Source: Bog-473 sp963744935 (GTDB taxonomy: Bacteria > Actinomycetota > Acidimicrobiia > Acidimicrobiales > RAAP-2). Taken from it: DNA of 64,000 bases. The position numbers and the translations under genes are program-made. Shown here in pieces: positions 49,759-61,474 of the stretch. Each line of letters starts with the position of its first letter. The first letter of the stretch is position 1. The notes beneath the pieces were generated by a model. It ran no database searches. It saw only the letters and a list, made by a program, of their open reading frames with translations, and was not told the origin of the DNA. The stretch lies in the NCBI GenBank assembly GCA_963744935.1, contig CAVUVM010000012.1, forward strand, positions 310,001 to 374,000, given 5' to 3'.

Positions 49759-51180
49759 TTAGCCGCTGCTTGTGACCTTCCAGCCTGGCTTGCGAAAACG
49801 ATCGAGCAAGAAGGGCGGCAGGATCCCGATGAGGAGGATGCCGGCGAGAACCAGAAGGATGTACGTCGCCGGGTTCAGGTGGCCGAACTGCGACGGAGGG
49901 ATGAACCCAATGACCAGCGCCACGACGGACGACGAGATGCCGAGGGAGCAGAGCAGGCCCAAGGCGGGTGCTCGATAGCCGCGACTGTGGCCAGGTTGTG
50001 AGCGGCGTAACCGCACGGCGGCGATGAACATCAGCACGTACATGATCAGGTAGACCTGAGTCGCCATGGCGACGAAGATCCAATACGCGTGCGACACGCT
50101 CGGGATGAACGTGTACAGCAGGGCGATGAGCGTGATCACCGTGGCTTGGGCGGTGAGAATGTGCACCTCGATGCCTCTGGCGTTGACCTTCTGGAAGTAG
50201 GGCGGTAGGAACCCCTGCTCGCGGCCGATGCGGAGCAACCCCTCGGATGGCCCGCCCAGCCAGGCCATCATCCCGGCCAGTGCGCCGATCGCCAGAGCCA
50301 GGGCGATCACGGGTACTGCGAACCCAATGCCGAAGTGATGGAAGAGGGCGTTGAAAGCCTGCATCACACCTGCGGTGAAGCTGATCTTCTGCGAAGGGAT
50401 CACCCAGGAGATCGCCAGCGTCGGGAAGATGAACACCGCGAGCACCAGAGCCATAGCGAGGAAGATCGACTTCGGATAGTCCCGGCTTGGGTTCTGCATC
50501 TCGTCGACGTGCACGGCGTTGATCTCGATCCCGGCGTAGGTGAAGAAACTGTTCACGATGAGAACGATGCTGGCGAGCCCGCTCCACTCGGGCAGGAGGT
50601 GCGCGGCCGTCATCGGTGCCGCAGAGTGGTTCCCCTCGAGCAGGTAGACGATGCCAAAAACCACCAGGAGCGCGCCTGGGATCAGCGTGCCGATCACGGT
50701 CCCGCCCGACGACAGCTCGGCCACGAGCGTCACGCCGCGTGAGGATACGAGCACGCTCAGCCAGAACAGGACGATGATGACCACGGCGTTGTAGATCCCG
50801 TTCCCTGCCAAAGCGGGATCGATGACGTAGGCCAGCGTGCTGGCAACGAACGCCAGCAGGGCTGGGTAGTAGAAGACCGTTTGGGCGAACTCACACCACA
50901 CGGCGAGCAGACCCATCGGAGCGGAGACGCCCTCTCGCACCCAGTTGTAGACGCCGCCTTCCCAGCCCGAGGCGAGCTCGGCCGCCACGAGTGAAACGGG
51001 TATCAGGAAGAAGAAAGCAGGGAGGACATAGAGAAAAACCGAAGCGAGCCCGTAGACCGCAGACGCCGGTGCCGAGCCCAGGTACCCGACCGAGCCCACG
51101 GTCATCATCGCCAGTGCCGTCCAGGTGATGGAGGCCCGCGGTCGAAGGTGGCGGGTCCGATGAGGCAAGCGGGGTCTCAT
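49759..51180 (-). CDS. APC-family amino acid permease (glutamate/GABA antiporter-like)
   Basis: A 473-aa protein with about 12 membrane segments. The first helix MMTVGSVGYLGSAPASAVYGLASVFLYVLPAFFFLIP and the ELASGWEGGVYNWVREGVSAP loop resemble the glutamate:GABA antiporter/AGT branch of the APC superfamily. NSFFTYAGIEINAVHVDEMQNPSRDYPKSI is the conserved helix 6 region. It imports or exchanges amino acids or amines. It is divergent from Ohr. Confidence 0.87.
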   Translation of the reverse strand: MRPRLPHRTRHLRPRASITWTALAMMTVGSVGYLGSAPASAVYGLASVFLYVLPAFFFLIPVSLVAAELASGWEGGVYNWVREGVSAPMGLLAVWCEFAQTVFYYPALLAFVASTLAYVIDPALAGNGIYNAVVIIVLFWLSVLVSSRGVTLVAELSSGGTVIGTLIPGALLVVFGIVYLLEGNHSAAPMTAAHLLPEWSGLASIVLIVNSFFTYAGIEINAVHVDEMQNPSRDYPKSIFLAMALVLAVFIFPTLAISWVIPSQKISFTAGVMQAFNALFHHFGIGFAVPVIALALAIGALAGMMAWLGGPSEGLLRIGREQGFLPPYFQKVNARGIEVHILTAQATVITLIALLYTFIPSVSHAYWIFVAMATQVYLIMYVLMFIAAVRLRRSQPGHSRGYRAPALGLLCSLGISSSVVALVIGFIPPSQFGHLNPATYILLVLAGILLIGILPPFLLDRFRKPGWKVTSSG

Positions 51181-51399
51181 ATGGCCAGCACCGATTCTCG
51201 CTGTGGGACCGTAGCGTGGTGGCCGGCGCCCTCGAGGCCAGACAGGGCATCGGCAGCGGCCTGACGCGTGGGACGCTCGAGTCCGTCCCCGGGCTCGTTC
51301 CGTCTCCTCATCGTTCGCCCCCGCGGGTGAAGCGCCTTGGATGGCTCCGACTGGCAGGCGTTAGCGTCCTCCAAAAGGGATTCTTGAAGGGAGTCAGAA

Positions 51400-51861
51400 G
51401 TGGCCAAATCGCTCTACACGGCCAGGGCACATGTGATTGGTGGCAGGGACAAGGGTCACGGTGTGACCAACGACGGGGCCTTGGATGTCCAGCTGCGAAT
51501 CCCCATCGAGATGGGAGGCGACGGTGGAGGCACGAACCCTGAGCAGCTCTTCGCCGTGGGTTACGCCGCGTGCTTCGAGGGAGCGCTCGGCGTTGTCGGT
51601 CGTCGAGAGCGAGTTGAACTCGGGGCCGTCGCCATCGACTCGGAAGTGAGCCTGATCACAACCGAGAGCCGCGGCTTCAACGTCGCCGTGGGGCTCGATG
51701 TCTCCCTCCCCGGAATCGTCGATCCCGAGCAGGCTGTTTCGATCGTTGCCGCAGCGCACGAGGTGTGCCCTTACTCCAACGCAACCCGTGGCAACGTGGA
51801 GGTGACCCTGCACGCAAATGGCCGCACGGTTCCGGTGACCCAGGCCCCCGGACACGACTGA
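51400..51861 (+). CDS. ohr: Organic hydroperoxide resistance protein (Ohr/OsmC)
   Basis: A 153-aa Ohr-type peroxidase. LYTARAHVIGGRDKGHGVTNDGALDVQL is the Ohr N-terminus, the peroxidatic Cys lies in GYAACFEGAL and the resolving Cys in AHEVCPYSNATRGN. It reduces fatty acid and organic peroxides with dihydrolipoamide. GTG start. It is of a different branch from the OsmC at 24004. No MarR-type OhrR gene is adjacent. Confidence 0.93.
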   Translation: MAKSLYTARAHVIGGRDKGHGVTNDGALDVQLRIPIEMGGDGGGTNPEQLFAVGYAACFEGALGVVGRRERVELGAVAIDSEVSLITTESRGFNVAVGLDVSLPGIVDPEQAVSIVAAAHEVCPYSNATRGNVEVTLHANGRTVPVTQAPGHD

Positions 51862-51964
51862 TCACGTTCGCGTCGAAACGGCCTACCGTCCTAGGCACCG
51901 AGCTGGCCGGCCGGGCCCGCGGAGCTTTCGGATCCGACGAGTTCGAGGTCCTCGGTGCCGACGT

Positions 51965-53326
51965 TCACATCTGTTGCCCAACGGTTGCCCGAGGAGCACG
52001 CCGACCCACACCCTCTTCCAGGCGGGTTACGCCAAGACCGCGACCGCGCACAGCCGGAAGAGGCTCACGCAGTTCGCGAGCGAGTACGGCTGGAGGCGAC
52101 AGCCTTCGATGCGCGACATCGCTTCGGCGCACGAGCATGAACGAGACGCCCGCCAACAAGGCGAGCATGGCGAACAAGAAGGAGTTGCCGGCGAAGAGCT
52201 GCCAATAGTTCTGGTGCAACTCTGGCGGGTCTTTGGTGACCTTCCACGACGTGGGCAGCCACCAGATCGGGGCGGCGACGAACAGCACCGCAGTGAATCC
52301 TGCAAGCAACGGGCCTCGTTTGGGCCGGTCGGCTCCCGCAGCCAGCCAGATGATCACCGGCACCACCCACACCATGTGGTGGACCCAGGTAATCGGCGAG
52401 ATGATCAGGCCTGTCGTCGCGCACACCAGAAGACCGAGCACGACCGACGATCGCCAATGCGCCCACGCTGCGAGCGCCAATCCTCCGAAGCCGATCACCA
52501 CCAACGCTGGCACAAGCACCAAGGCGGAGACAGGACCGTGGTGCAGCCTCTGCAGAACGCTCGAGAGGTTCTGGTCGCTCGAGTAGAGCAGCGCACCGGC
52601 GCGCTTGGAGTCGAGGACGTCTGTCGTCCAATAGGTCCATGAGCTGCGGGGAGAGAGAACGAAGGCAATCGACTCGCAGGCGACGAACGAAATGACGGCG
52701 TTGCGGGCGCCTCGGGCGCGACGCGTGATGATGAGGTACGGCACGAAGATGAGCGGGGTCAGCTTCATGGCCGCAGCAACCCCGGTCGCTATCCCGAGCG
52801 GGACTGTGCCTGAGCCAATCCTGCGATCCGTCGCGAGGTCCCATGTAATGAGGAGGCAGAGAACCAGATTGATCTGGCCGAGACCGACGGTGTTGAACAC
52901 CGGGTTCAGCGCCAATGCCGGTAAGAGCAACAGCAATGCCCGCCGCAACGCCACCTCGCGCCCGAGTCGCGGAACCACAATCCGGATCGAGAGATAGATG
53001 AGCGCCGCGAGAACCACGATGTTCGTGACCGCCCATACGCACTGCAGGGACCAGATGCCGAGGTTCAGTCCAAGAACCGCGAACACGAGCGCGGCGAACG
53101 GCGTATAGGTGAAGAGCAAACCGCTGTTTCCGAACCGCGCGGAGTACAGATCCGACAACAAAGCATGCTGGCCACCCATCCGGTACACGTCGATGTCCAC
53201 CTGATAGCTACGAACCGCCAGGTACAAGGCGAGACCGAGTGCACCCGCGGCGGACAACGCTGCCGGCAACCACCGGCGAAGCACCTGTCCAGAAGGGCGC
53301 TGGGCTAAAGCTGTACTCGAGCTCAT
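51965..53326 (-). CDS. GT87-family mannosyltransferase-like membrane protein
   Basis: A 453-aa polytopic protein. SYQVDIDVYRMGGQHALLSDLY is the first luminal loop with the acidic pair typical of DUF2029/GT87 polyprenyl-phosphomannose-dependent alpha-1,2-mannosyltransferases, followed by LLFTYTPFAALVFAVL, GLGQINLVLCLLITWDLA, AMKLTPLIFVPYLI and ITWVHHMVWVVP. In actinobacteria such enzymes branch mannan or lipoarabinomannan. The C-terminal 45 residues are low-complexity and Arg-rich. Confidence 0.87.
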   Translation of the reverse strand: MSSSTALAQRPSGQVLRRWLPAALSAAGALGLALYLAVRSYQVDIDVYRMGGQHALLSDLYSARFGNSGLLFTYTPFAALVFAVLGLNLGIWSLQCVWAVTNIVVLAALIYLSIRIVVPRLGREVALRRALLLLLPALALNPVFNTVGLGQINLVLCLLITWDLATDRRIGSGTVPLGIATGVAAAMKLTPLIFVPYLIITRRARGARNAVISFVACESIAFVLSPRSSWTYWTTDVLDSKRAGALLYSSDQNLSSVLQRLHHGPVSALVLVPALVVIGFGGLALAAWAHWRSSVVLGLLVCATTGLIISPITWVHHMVWVVPVIIWLAAGADRPKRGPLLAGFTAVLFVAAPIWWLPTSWKVTKDPPELHQNYWQLFAGNSFLFAMLALLAGVSFMLVRRSDVAHRRLSPPAVLARELREPLPAVRGRGLGVTRLEEGVGRRAPRATVGQQM

Positions 53327-53659
53327 TGCAGCTCAGGCATGCGGTACACGACGAGGATTGTCAGTCGCATACATTCGGGATCGAGACCCTTGACGGGGTG
53401 GTCTAAGAGAAGGAGTTCAATCGCCAATCGTCAATGGCTCCTCGTACGAATGAAGACCGCGCGTGCGTGCCACTCACACCGTAAGAAGAACCGGTTCGGT
53501 TTTGAATGCGGCTAGCGGGCGTCAAACACTGGGGTTAGCACCCTTGTAGGCGCGAAGATGCAAAATCGGATCGGCGGACGTGCATTGATGGAGCCCTGCC
53601 GTTTGTTTGAAAGCTCCGGGCTCTCGCTTAGTGAAGGGGTGAATCTCCGGTTTGGGATG
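53327..53659. other. Intergenic region upstream of the mannosyltransferase, downstream of ftsH
   Basis: 333 bp in which I see no gene and no strong hairpin. It must contain the promoter of the leftward mannosyltransferase gene and the end of the ftsH transcript. Confidence 0.45.
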
Positions 53660-55489
<1,830 letters not shown>

Positions 55490-55784
55490 GCGCCAGCGTG
55501 GGGGGGAGGCGGTGCCGGCGCCGGGGGTCGATCGCGGGGCGGCCCGGGCTTGGCTGTTCCAGTCAGATGTCGGGTTCTCTGCATCATGGTGCGAACTTCC
55601 TAGCTAGGTCCCTCTGATGGATATGGCCTACCGCCAGCATCTCGATTGTTCGGTGTAGACGCCCCGTGAAGGTAATGAGACCTACTTCGACCGTCCACCA
55701 GGCAATCCACGAATCAACTGAGTAATTCTGGACCGGACTACTCGCTGCGGCAAGAGGCGAATCCGCACGTGAGCCGCCAATCAG

Positions 55785-56924
55785 TCAGAGATTCCCGTCA
55801 GGTTTCTCGGCCTTCACGGGCTTGCTGGTTGCGGCCGTCCGGGGCCGAAGGGGGGCGATCGCCTCCATCTCGGGCCGCCGCGGGCCCGACCACAATGCCG
55901 GCGCAGCGTCAGTTTGCAGCGCCAACGCGTAGGCAGCAGCCTCGTAATTGACCCGCCAGCCCAAGAAGTCCGCCCACGCTTCCTCGACCGGGCGCTCGAC
56001 CGGAAAGTCGACTTGGCGCAGACGCTCGATAGCTTCGAGGAAATCCTCATAGGTGAGCGAGATCCCGTCGCTTGGGTCGGCGTCGTGCGGGATGGGAATC
56101 CCGATAGCGCGGGCAATGTTTCCGAGACAGGTGAAGCCTCCTCGTAGACAGAGGCGAGCTTGGATCAGGCCAGACGAGTTGGGAAGGAGAGCCAGGTAGA
56201 GCGCGGCTGCGTCAAGGACGGCAAGTTGGGCCGTGACCCACGACGACAGCGGACGAGGCGAGCGGAACCAAATCAGCGGCACATAGGTGGTGTGGCTCTC
56301 GGATACGTCCGCCGACCACTGTTCCCACGCTTCGAACAGATCCGGCAGCTCGCCAACGGCAGAAACACCGCTGCCCAGGCCATAGTGCGTGCGGGCCAGG
56401 AGCTCCGGGCCCCATGACGGCACGCCGGCTCTCGAGTCGAGCAAGGTGATGAGCCCCTCGCGGCGGTTGAAGGCTGCGTACAAGGTCGGGAGGTAGCCGA
56501 TCTGGAGCGCGACCGTTCCGAGACCTGTGAGCGCTGCGAGGGCGTCAAGCCCCGCGACTCCGCTCGTGTGTGGAACGAGATAGCCCAACGTGCACAGGGC
56601 CGAGCCGGCCTGCTCCATGGCGCTCCCCAGCCCGCCACCAAAGGACCACATGAGCAGTCCAAACCCCAGCTCGTAGAGGGCCAACCATGCCACGACCTGC
56701 CCGATGAGTTGTACGGGTGCCTGGACAGCCAGAACCCGGTCGCGGCGATCATAGGAACTGGTCTTGTCCGCAAAGAAGTGGAAGACGCTGCGGTTGACGA
56801 TGAAGACCATCCGGGGAATGCGTGACCGAATGCGCCGCGGTACGACCAGAGTGCCGAGGACACTCCATCCAGTAGCCAGCACGATGAAAGCGCCGATTAC
56901 CCCTGCCACGACTCGGATGGCCAT
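55785..56924 (-). CDS. Ion-channel-like membrane protein with degenerate pore loop
   Basis: A 379-aa protein with about five membrane helices in the first 280 residues (VVAGVIGAFIVLATGWSVLGTLVV, LIGQVVAWLALYELGFGLLMWSF, ALAALTGLGTVALQIGYLPTLYAAF). AMEQAGSALCTLGY between helices resembles a potassium-channel pore helix, with TLGY in place of TxGYG. The soluble C-terminal part has no recognised domain. Similar proteins are annotated as channel-like in actinobacteria. Function uncertain. Confidence 0.65.
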   Translation of the reverse strand: MAIRVVAGVIGAFIVLATGWSVLGTLVVPRRIRSRIPRMVFIVNRSVFHFFADKTSSYDRRDRVLAVQAPVQLIGQVVAWLALYELGFGLLMWSFGGGLGSAMEQAGSALCTLGYLVPHTSGVAGLDALAALTGLGTVALQIGYLPTLYAAFNRREGLITLLDSRAGVPSWGPELLARTHYGLGSGVSAVGELPDLFEAWEQWSADVSESHTTYVPLIWFRSPRPLSSWVTAQLAVLDAAALYLALLPNSSGLIQARLCLRGGFTCLGNIARAIGIPIPHDADPSDGISLTYEDFLEAIERLRQVDFPVERPVEEAWADFLGWRVNYEAAAYALALQTDAAPALWSGPRRPEMEAIAPLRPRTAATSKPVKAEKPDGNL

Positions 56925-57040
56925 GCCTTAGCTTGGCATGGCTACCAACGCCAAGTTGAGGCCGCCCGTGGTTCAAACTCGACCTCGCGGCCGAGTGGCT
57001 TTCCTCTTACCGGATTGTGCCGAGCGCTTGTTGCGACGGA

Positions 57041-57940
57041 TCAACGAAACCGTACGAAGCGCGAACGGTGGTGCGGGCAATGTGGACCGGTGCCGTCGAG
57101 GTCCTCGTCGAACAGCTGCAACGCAGGCGGTACCGGTGTCCACCACGGGTAGCGACGGAACAACCGGGATCCGATCTCGGCACCGGTCGGACCTGTCACC
57201 ATGCGGCGCGGTGCGGGCTGGTCGGCCAGTTGCCATCGGTACTCGACCGAGAACCGCATTCGGTCGCTGAGGTTGGGAAGGGCGGCGTGGGTCGTGAGGC
57301 AATGGAAAACGAGAACGTCGCCCGGCTGGTAGTCGCTCGTGACCCATCCGGCGGGTAACTGGCCAAGGGGCTGGGGGATGACCCGGTCGGTCGTCTGACT
57401 GCCGGGGACGAGGGCCAGTCCACCCAACCGAGGGGTTACCTCGCCGAAAGGCACCCAGCACGTGAACATGTCCTGCACGCTGCGGTAGTCCTTGTGGACG
57501 TAGTTACCCGGCTGCCGGGGGGCCAAGGAGGTCGGGTAGACGATCCTGGGTATCCGTAGCGGGTAGCAGAAGCCGAGGGGCCCGAGGAGGTCGCGCATCA
57601 CATCGGCCAGGCGGGACTGGTAGGCCAGCCGGTTCAGCCGAGGATTGAGGACGATGCGCATATAGGCACGGGTCCCGAACAGGTCGGCCATCCGCACCGC
57701 CCTCACCGGCGGCTTCGGCCGGGCGGTCACTGGGTCGCCCCCCGCCTCGGTCCACCCGGCTGCTTGAAGCTGGGCCAGAATGCTCGCTGCCACCGAGCGG
57801 ATCTCAACCGGGTTGAGGAGGCCACGCAAGAAGACGTATCCGTCCTCAGCGACTCGGGCTCGTAGACCCACGCGGTCGCCCAGCAGGCGGCTGGAGTCGA
57901 CGAGCTCCTGGGAAGCGACAATCGGCATCAGTCCTGTCAT
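57041..57940 (-). CDS. Phytanoyl-CoA dioxygenase (PhyH)-family oxygenase
   Basis: A 299-aa Fe(II)/2-oxoglutarate dioxygenase of the PhyH type. The iron ligands are H and D in YVHKDYRS and a distal His in FHCLTTHAALPN, with Arg in RMRFSVEYRW for 2-oxoglutarate. Such enzymes hydroxylate lipids or small secondary metabolites. It is a stand-alone gene, downstream of an alpha/beta hydrolase on the same strand about 200 bp away. Confidence 0.85.
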   Translation of the reverse strand: MTGLMPIVASQELVDSSRLLGDRVGLRARVAEDGYVFLRGLLNPVEIRSVAASILAQLQAAGWTEAGGDPVTARPKPPVRAVRMADLFGTRAYMRIVLNPRLNRLAYQSRLADVMRDLLGPLGFCYPLRIPRIVYPTSLAPRQPGNYVHKDYRSVQDMFTCWVPFGEVTPRLGGLALVPGSQTTDRVIPQPLGQLPAGWVTSDYQPGDVLVFHCLTTHAALPNLSDRMRFSVEYRWQLADQPAPRRMVTGPTGAEIGSRLFRRYPWWTPVPPALQLFDEDLDGTGPHCPHHRSRFVRFR

Positions 57941-58145
57941 ACATCCGGGATGTCAGGAAAGCGTGAACGGGTCCGTCAGGGTGACGCCGAGGGCGAACGC
58001 AACGACGAACTCGGGTTACGGCGACTGGTTGTACAGGTCCGCGACGAGCAGGGAAACAGCCGCGAGCTTGGCCTTCGCAAACCGGTCAGCTTGGCAAGCG
58101 CGCGGGTTGGTGCTCCCGGCGGCTCATCTCCTCAGTGGTTTCCCG

Positions 58146-59099
58146 TCAGCTCGCCAGGAAGGGCAGGAACGCGGCCATGAACTGCTCGGGCACCTCGAGG
58201 TGGGGGATGTGCCCACAATCGGGCACCACTACCCGTGTGGCCCGCGGTATGTCGTGAGCTGCCGCAGCTGAGAGCTCTACGAAGTCGCCCAGCCGGGCAG
58301 TTTCCTCGGGCGTGGCGTATTGGCCGAGCGGTACCACGTGATCCTCTTCTCCGACAATCAGCAACGTCGGCGGCTTGATCAGATGGTACTCATAACGGAC
58401 GGGCTGCTGGTAGATCATCTGGAACGTCAGCGCCGCCGCCCGCGCCCATCGTGGGTAGTCCGGGCTCAGTGTCACTCGCACCAACACTTCGGCGAGCGGC
58501 TCCCATACCTTCGGGTCCGGATGCACGAAGTATGCGGCGACGTAGCCGCGGATCACCTCCGGGTCTGTCCAGTGGACCTCATGCTCATACAGCGTCTCCT
58601 CCGACTGGGGCGGGACGCCGGTCCGGTAGTCGGCCAGGCCTAGTGGATCCTCGAGCACGAGATGGGTGACCCGATCGGGGTTCATCAGCGTGAACCGTGT
58701 CGCGGTCATACCTCCGGTGGAGTGGCCGAGCACCGACACCTCGCCCACGCCGAGGTGGTCCAGGAGCGTCGCCGTGTTGGCAGCGAAGAGCTGGAAGTTG
58801 TAATGGATGTCCGGCTTTGACGATTTGCCCCAACCGATCTGATCGGGTGCGATCACGCGGTAGCCGGACGCCGTCAACACTTCGATCACGTTAAGGAAGT
58901 AGTAACCGCCGAAGGCCTTGCCGTGCATCAGGACGACCGTCGAACCATTGGCCTCAGAACTCGGTGGCACGTCCATGTAGCCCATCGTGAGCGACTGCAA
59001 GTCGTTCGCAACCGGGAGGAATCCAACGGGAAACGGATACTCGAACTCCTCGAGTCCGATACCCAGCGCTTGCCGCGGTGGCTGCGAATTGTCTGTCAT
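58146..59099 (-). CDS. Alpha/beta hydrolase
   Basis: A 317-aa hydrolase: oxyanion VVLMHGKAFGGYYF, nucleophile Ser in LGHSTGGMTATR, acid Asp in IVGEEDHVVPLGQYA and His in DCGHIPHLEVPEQF. The arrangement is close to epoxide hydrolase/haloalkane-like and C-C hydrolase branches, but the nucleophile is Ser, so an esterase or C-C hydrolase is more likely. No signal peptide. Confidence 0.87.
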   Translation of the reverse strand: MTDNSQPPRQALGIGLEEFEYPFPVGFLPVANDLQSLTMGYMDVPPSSEANGSTVVLMHGKAFGGYYFLNVIEVLTASGYRVIAPDQIGWGKSSKPDIHYNFQLFAANTATLLDHLGVGEVSVLGHSTGGMTATRFTLMNPDRVTHLVLEDPLGLADYRTGVPPQSEETLYEHEVHWTDPEVIRGYVAAYFVHPDPKVWEPLAEVLVRVTLSPDYPRWARAAALTFQMIYQQPVRYEYHLIKPPTLLIVGEEDHVVPLGQYATPEETARLGDFVELSAAAAHDIPRATRVVVPDCGHIPHLEVPEQFMAAFLPFLAS

Positions 59100-59378
59100 G
59101 GTGCCGTACCCCTCAGTACTCAGCTCGCTTCATTTGAATGGGGAAGGGCTTTGCAGTCGCACACGTGTCATGACCGCTGCCAAGGGCGCGCTCCGAAGAC
59201 CGCACGAGGAAAGATCCTGACCGTGGTTGCGTCTGAATGCCCGCATGCTGCAAGCCCAGGCTAGAGTCCGCATCCGCCAAGTGGTGAGCACGAATCGTCG
59301 GTTGGAGCTGCATTTTGCGGTACCGAGGGGATAAGTCCACGACCAGGGCTCCCGGCCAGGAGGCATCCAAGGGCGGGA

Positions 59379-60065
59379 TCAGAACCCGAGCGGCTGATTC
59401 ACCAGGATCGTCGTGATTCGGTCGGGAGCGATCACCTTGTTGATGATGAGCACGTTGTTGACTCCGCTGGGGACGCCGTAGGCCAGCCTGGCCCGCTGAT
59501 CCTCGAGAGGAAAGCAGTACTCGTTGATGCGGCGCAGCCCTGTGTCGAGATCAGGGACGATCTTCTGCGCACCAACCACGAGGATCACGTGACCCGCTCC
59601 AGAGGCGATCGGACCGAGTTGGCTCCCGCTCGCGGACGCAAGAAGCAGCGAACCTTCCTCGGTCAGCGCGTGGGCGCTCCCGACGACCCAATCGGGCGAG
59701 GCAGCCAGCTGCCGCATCTCACGGCCCTGCATTTCGCGATCCATCTGGTAGAGACGAGGGCGTAGCGGCTGGTAGAGCCCGGATCGCTCGATGTCCTCAG
59801 CCACGCCGATCACTTCGAGCGTGCGGGAAGTGTTGTTGTAGACCTCGGCTCCCACCGGAAGGATGGAGCGCACCGCCTTTCTCGCCTCCTCGGCGGATTC
59901 GACCACCGGGCACGTGATTCCGTTGCGTTCGAGGGCGTCAGCTGTCGCGCGAATGAGTTCTCTTGGGGCCACCCGAGAGAACGTTGCCTCGGCCTCCTTG
60001 CCGGGACCCATGGCCGAGGGACCCCCACCTACGCCTGTTGCCGGTGGTGCACCCACGTCACTCAC
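59379..60065 (-). CDS. LUD-domain (LutC-like) protein
   Basis: About 228 aa. VYNNTSRTLEVIGV, PDWVVGSAHALTEEGSLLLASASGSQLGPIASGAGHVILVVGAQKIVPDLDTGLRRI and the Cys in EYCFPLEDQRA match the LUD domain of lactate-utilisation proteins (LutB/LutC). It lacks the [4Fe-4S] domains of LutB. The GTG start lies inside the last codons of the upstream thioredoxin-reductase-like gene (8-bp overlap). An ATG at 60011 is the alternative. Confidence 0.78.
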   Translation of the reverse strand: MSDVGAPPATGVGGGPSAMGPGKEAEATFSRVAPRELIRATADALERNGITCPVVESAEEARKAVRSILPVGAEVYNNTSRTLEVIGVAEDIERSGLYQPLRPRLYQMDREMQGREMRQLAASPDWVVGSAHALTEEGSLLLASASGSQLGPIASGAGHVILVVGAQKIVPDLDTGLRRINEYCFPLEDQRARLAYGVPSGVNNVLIINKVIAPDRITTILVNQPLGF

Positions 60066-61338
60066 CGCCGACTTCAGCGAGGCGCTGGTGCACCAGCGCA
60101 ACCGCCATGGACCCCTCCCCTATTGCAGCCGCGCAACGCTTGATCGACCCACTCCTGACATCGCCAGCGGCGAACAGCCCCGGCAGACTCGTTTCAAGTG
60201 GCAAGGGTTGACGAGACAGCTGCCACCCGTCAAGGGCACCGGGTGTTGAGCTGAGTTCGGCCCCGGTGCGCACGTATCCGGCGGCGTCGAGGGCAAGTCC
60301 CGCGTCGGCCGCTCCTTGGGTGCGGGGCACCCCTCCGATGCAAACGAACAACGCGTCGGCGGACAATCGAGCAACGGTGCCTCCTGACGAGACTGTCAGG
60401 GCTCGCAGACGAACATCGGATTCAAGACCGACGACTTCAGAGTTCGTCCGAACCTCGACGTTTCCCAATTTCGTCACCTGGTTGATCAGGTACCGGGACA
60501 TCGATGCCTCGAGCGAGCGACCCCGGACCAACAAGGTCACCTGCGAGGCGTAGCGCGAAAAGCGGATTGCCGCTTGGCCAGCCGAGTTCCCTCCCCCGAC
60601 AATGACCACCCGACACCCACTGCAGGTGACAGCCTCGCTCGGGCCGGCGCCGTAGTACACACCGGAACCCAGGAGCTCATCGATGCCCGGAACCTCGAGG
60701 CGACGCCAGTCGACCCCGCTTGCCACGAGCAGGGCCCGAGACGACACGGCCGTGCCGTCGGAAAGGTGAGCGAGATAGCCCGATCCGTCACGGCTGACGT
60801 TGGCGAGGCGCCGAGCGAGAAGAATTTCGGCCCCGAATCTCTTCGCCTGGGCCGTTGCCCGGGTGGCCAATTCACCTCCGCTGATCCCCTGTGGAAACCC
60901 GAGATAGTTCTCGATCATCGAAGTCGTCCCGGCCTGACCTCCAGGCGCCAGGGCCTCGATGGCCACGGCACGCAGACCCTCAGATGCGGCGTACACGGCG
61001 GCCGCCAGCCCGGCAGGACCAGCGCCCACGATCGTAAGGTCGTACTCCGACAGCGAGGGAGCCGACACCATCCCCAGCCCCGCCGCTACACCTTCCAGTG
61101 TGGCTGGAGCAAGCCGCATTCCGTTCGGGAGGACGCAGACCGGCAGCTGATCAAATCCTCTGTCGCCCTCCGGCACCAACGCTGCGATCCGCGCCGAGTC
61201 GTCCACGTCAACCCACTCATAGGGAACTCCGTTACGGCTGAGAAAGTCGCGGATGCTGTAGCCGGCGGAGGACGCTCGATGCCCGATCAGTAGAACCTGT
61301 GGAGTGACGGGCCTGGCGTCGTAGTCAATCATCGACAC
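60058..61338 (-). CDS. Thioredoxin-reductase-like flavoprotein with N-terminal thioredoxin-fold domain
   Basis: A 426-aa protein. Residues 12-90 form a glutaredoxin/thioredoxin-like fold (VLLIGHRASSAGYSIRDFLSRNGVPYEWVDVD) without a CxxC. From about 98 the FAD domain reads YDLTIVGAGPAGLAAAVYAASEGLRAVAIE, with GGQAGTTSMIENYLGFP, then the NADPH domain CRVVIVGGGNSAGQAAI and a final LFAAGDVRSGSIKRCAAAIGEG. The canonical CAxC redox motif is replaced by a CSGC directly before the NADPH loop. The architecture matches the stand-alone fused thioredoxin-reductase-like group. It is coupled to the LUD gene. Confidence 0.85.
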   Translation of the reverse strand: MSMIDYDARPVTPQVLLIGHRASSAGYSIRDFLSRNGVPYEWVDVDDSARIAALVPEGDRGFDQLPVCVLPNGMRLAPATLEGVAAGLGMVSAPSLSEYDLTIVGAGPAGLAAAVYAASEGLRAVAIEALAPGGQAGTTSMIENYLGFPQGISGGELATRATAQAKRFGAEILLARRLANVSRDGSGYLAHLSDGTAVSSRALLVASGVDWRRLEVPGIDELLGSGVYYGAGPSEAVTCSGCRVVIVGGGNSAGQAAIRFSRYASQVTLLVRGRSLEASMSRYLINQVTKLGNVEVRTNSEVVGLESDVRLRALTVSSGGTVARLSADALFVCIGGVPRTQGAADAGLALDAAGYVRTGAELSSTPGALDGWQLSRQPLPLETSLPGLFAAGDVRSGSIKRCAAAIGEGSMAVALVHQRLAEVGGE

Positions 61339-61474
61339 GACGCCGGCACCACCTTCATGACGTCACGCTCACACACCCGCGGGTCGCACGTCGCGCGCGG
61401 GAGCCTCGCTCGCCAACGAGTTGGGCTTCGATCGCCTTCCTGATCGATGGCTGCATCGCCTCGGTGCGTCGTGG

